NCBI GenBank assembly: GCA_032718475.1
Contig: JAUCBJ010002984.1
Location: 1-36,222, forward strand
Source: Nemertoderma westbladi
Taxonomy: Eukaryota > Xenacoelomorpha > Nemertodermatida > Nemertodermatidae
Reading direction: 5' to 3'
DNA length: 36,222 bases
Positions 32,561 to 36,222 of the stretch are shown piece by piece. Position 1 is the stretch's first letter. Each line of letters starts with the position of its first letter. Both the position numbers and the translations under genes were made by a program. Under the pieces are notes generated by a model, which did not search any database, was not told the origin of the DNA, and was given only the letters and a program-made list of their open reading frames with translations.

Positions 32561-33920
32561 TCCTGTGACAATGTGACATTAAGTTCTGCGACAACAGCTG
32601 TGCGGTAGTGCGGTGCTGTAAAAAAACAACCTGTCAGCCTGTACTAGTCACTAGTCAGCTAGTACTGCTGTACTGTACTGTAGTGCGGTATAGCTGTATA
32701 GCCTACCAGCCTATCGTAGGAAAAGCAGGCGTGCAGGACAAACATTTACGGCATAGGCCTAGCTGCCTAGTAGTCCGCCTGTCCGCGGTTCAATTCCGGA
32801 TTCCGCCGGTCGATGTCTGGATGTACCAATATACAGATACCAGTACATACAGACATACATAGTAGTACCGGTATATGAATTTACTTTTTGCTGTTAATAA
32901 ATAAACCACTATGTACTACCGGTACATAGGACGTACTCGTGTACTCTGGTACTGCAATCTACAGATCTAGCAATCGGCAGATTGAATATAGCTGGCCGAC
33001 TCAGTCTGTCAGTGACTGGAGCGCGTAGGGCTGTAGGGTGGTGCGGCAAACAACCACTAATAATGTTTTATGTCAATGTTTTTGTTAGATTCAACCGCCT
33101 TACCGCAATAATATTCTGATATTGTAATAGGTTGGTACCACCGTACCACGTCGTACCATTCAGCCATTAGGTTTGCTCACTCCATCTATGTCTGTATGTC
33201 AGTATGTCTGTCAGTCAGTCAGTATGTTGCTAATACTAATACCTGAATACTGTAATAAAGTAATTAATACACTGTAATACCGGTACTACCTGACTACTGT
33301 CACTGTACCGGCCTGCCGGCGGACCTGTAATTGCATAGCCCCGACACTGCAAAAAGGTTCACCTGCAAAATTTAAAGATTTCAAGTCAAGATTTAGGCCT
33401 AAAGATTCCTATGCCTGCTGAGGTACCGGACCGGTGATGTACGCTGGAGCATCCTCCACCGCCTACAGGCCTACTCAATCTGCCATCATATATTTTTGGG
33501 GCAATATGCAATACTGGAATAGGCCTATACCTGTATACAGCTATAGGCCTACCTCTACAGCTCTACCCTATGCCCTAACGGATTAATTAATTTCAAAAAT
33601 AACCCTATGCTAACGGAATCTCTGCCTATATAGGGCCTAACAAATATATATAGGCTAGGTATATTTAGTTATTTTTTATATTTATTGTAGATTTCGTATC
33701 TGGGCGTTAAAGATGGGATTACAAATTGAACGGTACAGTAATGCTGTCGTAATATAATACCTTAAGTTTTTGTTATTTTAAATACCTTTACTTAGCTTTG
33801 CATTGTACTGTAAGTGTATATCTTTCAACTTGCACACTGAATATTATATACTGATATAGGCCTACTGTTATAAATCGATATATAATTTATAATAACCTAA
33901 GTAAACTATATAAATAACGC

Positions 33921-35586
33921 ATGGCTTCGACGGGAATGGGCGAATACATCGCAGCTGATCCGAAGAATATCCAAGATCTCACTTCTTTTGTTAGTATTTC
34001 TAGTTATACTACAGTAATACTGTGGGAGCCTAGCGGCCCGGGAAGAAACCAACCTTTTATTTCAGAAGTAATACCAATATTTAGCAATATAGTATATCAC
34101 ATGCTGTTGTGTTAACGTTAGAAGTATATACTGATATATGAGCTCTGGTTTACGAATTGGAGTTCCTGGTTATGAATCTGAGACCCAGATTACAAATTTG
34201 ACCACCCGGTTGCAATTCCATTCCGAGCAACTGGTAACAAATCAAAGCACATAGTAATAAATTCGAACACCTGAACAGGTCACAATACATCTTGTTACAT
34301 TACACAATACAACCACGGTGACTATTTATCAGAGGCATAGCGAGGAGGAAAGGGGGGGGGGGGGGGGATGTTTCCCCGGACGCACTCACCCAGGCGAGCT
34401 CTGAAATGCCATGCAAATGTCAGGGAATTCTTGTAAAAATAGGACAAATCAGTAAAAAGTCAGGGATTGTGATACAGTATACAGTACAGTACCGGTTATG
34501 TGTCATAAGCGACAAATGTATAAATTGTCTCTGGTCGCTTCGCTCGCCATTCAATATACAGTATTATAATATATAGTATTATAGTATTGTAATATAATAT
34601 CAAACTTGTGTATAATAGATTTGATATAGTTATATACTGTTAGTAAACTGTACAGTATTATAATATATAGTATTATAGTATTGTAATATAATATCAAACT
34701 TGTGTATAATAGATTTGATATAGTTATATACTGTTAGTAAACTGTTTTTTTTGATCAGACGTTTTGTTTTAATATTGTATACTGTTATATAATATTAAAT
34801 AAAACCGTCATAAATGAAAAGTTAAAATTATTGAGGGGGGGGGGGGGGGCTATCTCAGTTTCATTTCCCCGGGCGACAGAAGGGCTCGCTACGTCTCTGC
34901 TATTTATCAAATATTACAACATAGCAATTGAAGAAATGGTAACCATTTTCACTAAATATAGCAATATAGCAAAATAGTAACGGGTTACCTTCAGTTTCGT
35001 TAAATCGCCTTACTGAGACAGTTTATATCACATCGTGCAGTTGAATGACTTTTTGTAATTTTATTGTTCATACTGTCCCGTTCATCTTTGCTACATGTTA
35101 ATAATGGATGTTAACTCGCTGAAAAAAGTAATAGTTCTTAAATAATAAGTATAGTACGTAGACTACGTAGAGTAGTAGTAGCCTCGATTAGAAGTTTCCT
35201 TGATTTCAGTTTATTAATTAAACAACAATTTCTTACGGAACACTGACAGTCAACCCCTTTATTATTACTTATTCGAAGTGTTTAGTATGGAATGGAAAGT
35301 TTTTATTTACTTCTATAAGTAAAAAACGCACCAACATGCACAACACAATAAAATAAGATCATTTTTTAACATTCACTGAGTGACTGATAGCGGCCGTGAC
35401 TGATAGTTCGATGTAATTTATTTTCTTTAGGTGCAAAAGTTATTAAACGAGATGCAGGATAAGTTTCAGAAGACGTCGAATGATATTATCGGTCGAATAG
35501 ACGACATGGGTGGTCGTATAGATGATTTAGAGAAACAGCTCGCAGACCTAATGAGTCATGCTGGGGTCGAGGAACCAAGATATTAA
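33921..35586 (+). CDS. HSBP1: Heat shock factor-binding protein 1, 2 exons, 74 aa
   Basis: A small coiled-coil nuclear protein that, in the known family, binds the trimerisation heptads of HSF1 and dampens the heat-shock response. Exon 1 is 33921-33989 (23 codons, ATG in context ACGCATGG) and exon 2 is 35431-35586 (51 codons plus TAA). The intron is phase 0, with donor GTTAGT and acceptor TTTCTTTAG. The product contains [37 protein letters not shown] and [20 protein letters not shown]. This is almost the same as human HSBP1 (76 aa; [35 protein letters not shown]), with the hydrophobic heptads kept. The C-terminal tail is shorter, ending EEPRY. The 1.44-kb intron carries a hAT-like insertion. 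Confidence 0.95.
34330..34899. mobile_element. Non-autonomous hAT-type DNA transposon
   Basis: The left end CAGAGGCATAGCGAG and the inverted right end CAGAGACGTAGCGAG differ at 2 of 15 positions. A perfect 8-bp target-site duplication CTATTTAT flanks them (34322-34329 and 34900-34907). An 8-bp duplication with CAG-starting termini fits the hAT superfamily. G-runs lie inside each end (34352-34367 and 34835-34849), with CCCCGG words next to them. No transposase frame is present. Confidence 0.85.
34557..34744. repeat. Perfect 94-bp tandem duplication inside the hAT-type element
   Basis: The segment 34557-34650 (starting TACAGTATTATAATATATAG) is repeated at 34651-34744, with no difference seen by eye. 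The AT-rich unit itself contains short inverted repeats of TATTATAATA type. Confidence 0.95.
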
Positions 35587-35617
35587 ATTTACTATTTACT
35601 TTGCATATTTTAGCCAG

Positions 35618-35623
35618 AATAAA
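35618..35623 (+). terminator. HSBP1 poly(A) signal candidate
   Basis: AATAAA 32 nt after the HSBP1 stop codon. A second, weaker candidate is ATTAAA near 35873. The close position would give a very short 3'UTR. Confidence 0.5.
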
Positions 35624-36222
35624 TATTGTTTTCAATTGTATATACATTTTTTTTCTAAATATAAGTTTGTATCTCTACCGACTATAAACATGCCTTTATT
35701 ATGAAACTAGCAGTCAGTATGTTTCGTTAAATTGTTAGTTTGTAGCTGTTTATATATAAATACCGGAGTGGTCTTCTATGAGCAATAGTTAGGATCGTTT
35801 TAAATTTTTGAAGATTGAGTTAGAATAATGTTTATGTATATTGGTGTAGTTTGTTACAATTTATGAATCAATATTAAACAATGTTTTTACAAATAAGGTC
35901 TTTTGTTTCGCCTTTTGTAACGTGATTTTTTCCTTATTTACTTTTTTAAATTTATTATTAGATCTAAAACTGTAGTAAAAATAATTCAGAGTTAAAAAAA
36001 TGAATATTTTATTTATCGAGAACAAAGTACTTACCGTATAATTCCTCTTTTTATTTTCACAGCGATTATATATTTATAGTTATACTTATTAATTAACTAA
36101 TAATAAAGTTATAAAGACAATTATTTAATATGCGGAATATTATTTGACTATGCATACATTGAATGAAGTAAATTTGCTTCTTACAAATCTTTCTCCCTTC
36201 TCTCACAATACACACTGTCGAA
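35624..36222. other. HSBP1 3' flank, no gene recognised
   Basis: AT-rich DNA to the window end with no recognisable exon, RNA gene or mobile element. Confidence 0.5.

Larger units (their letters stand above)
30157..33920. other. Repeat-rich intergenic DNA between LINE and HSBP1
   Basis: No protein-coding gene recognised. It contains a perfect hairpin at 30964-30993, a run of CTTGA/TCAAG words (30960-31190), the GGACGAAGGTCCGAA cluster (31360-32100), a G24 tract (31478-31501), a GTCGTTAGGTCCTG repeat (about 32483-32560) and many TAGGCCTA and ACCGGT palindromes at 32.3-33.9 kb. The HSBP1 promoter must lie in the right part, but no core element was assigned. Confidence 0.5.
33990..35430 (+). 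other. HSBP1 intron 1
   Basis: A 1441-bp intron holding a 570-bp non-autonomous hAT-type element (34330-34899). The remainder is AT-rich with no recognised feature. Confidence 0.85.

Noticed and set aside
32755-32815. B-box-like GGTTCAATTCC preceded by TAGTCCGCCTG
   Set aside because: The interval to any A-box-like word is too short for a tRNA or standard SINE head. Perhaps a decayed fragment, too weak to annotate.

Overview
The window is metazoan nuclear DNA: AT-rich, with genes split by GT-AG introns, tRNA-derived SINEs, a LINE, small DNA transposons and many minisatellites. A marine invertebrate deuterostome (echinoderm or hemichordate-like) is my best guess. It rests on the protein divergence from vertebrates and on the frequent TAGGCCTA and ACCGGT words, and it is tentative. 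No prokaryotic gene, CRISPR array or virus was seen.

Two genes are clear, both on the + strand. (1) 928-17813: an ESRP/Fusilli orthologue, an epithelial splicing regulator. Thirteen coding exons join in phase into 758 codons: an N-terminal DnaQ-like domain, three RRMs, a Met/Gly-rich linker, a Pro-rich linker and a C-terminal RRM-like domain. (2) 33921-35586: a two-exon HSBP1 orthologue (heat shock factor-binding protein 1, 74 aa).

The standout structure lies inside ESRP. A 69-bp unit spanning the 3' end of exon 11 and its 5' splice donor has been amplified to 50 units (13265-16686), so 46 intact GTAAGT donors stand in a row by my count. The unit is 23 codons long, so frame is kept between most donors. 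Copy 1 also carries a second GT exactly 12 nt downstream. This recalls the four-residue (CKLP) alternative-donor insertion I remember for mammalian Esrp1, and the unit encodes SKLM at that place. A splicing regulator whose own pre-mRNA holds a tandem ladder of 5' splice sites is the observation most worth following.

Other layout. Intron 4 holds a perfect 38-bp minisatellite (9223-9446). Intron 6 holds a 68-bp minisatellite and G-rich runs. Intron 12 holds a tRNA-like element. Downstream of ESRP lie a 31-bp minisatellite of 25 copies (20251-21030), each with a 17-bp palindrome, then two SINE-like elements (about 23.9-24.5 kb), a diverged repeat (24.7-25.1 kb), a MITE-like inverted-repeat element (25.9-26.2 kb) and a LINE (26310-30144) with a 12-bp target-site duplication and frame-disrupted ORFs. 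From 30.1 to 33.9 kb there is repeat-rich intergenic DNA. The HSBP1 intron contains a hAT-type non-autonomous element (34330-34899) with an 8-bp target-site duplication.

Limits: exon calls are by eye from protein similarity, phase and splice consensus. No transcript data or database search was available. UTRs, promoters and the clades of mobile elements are not resolved.
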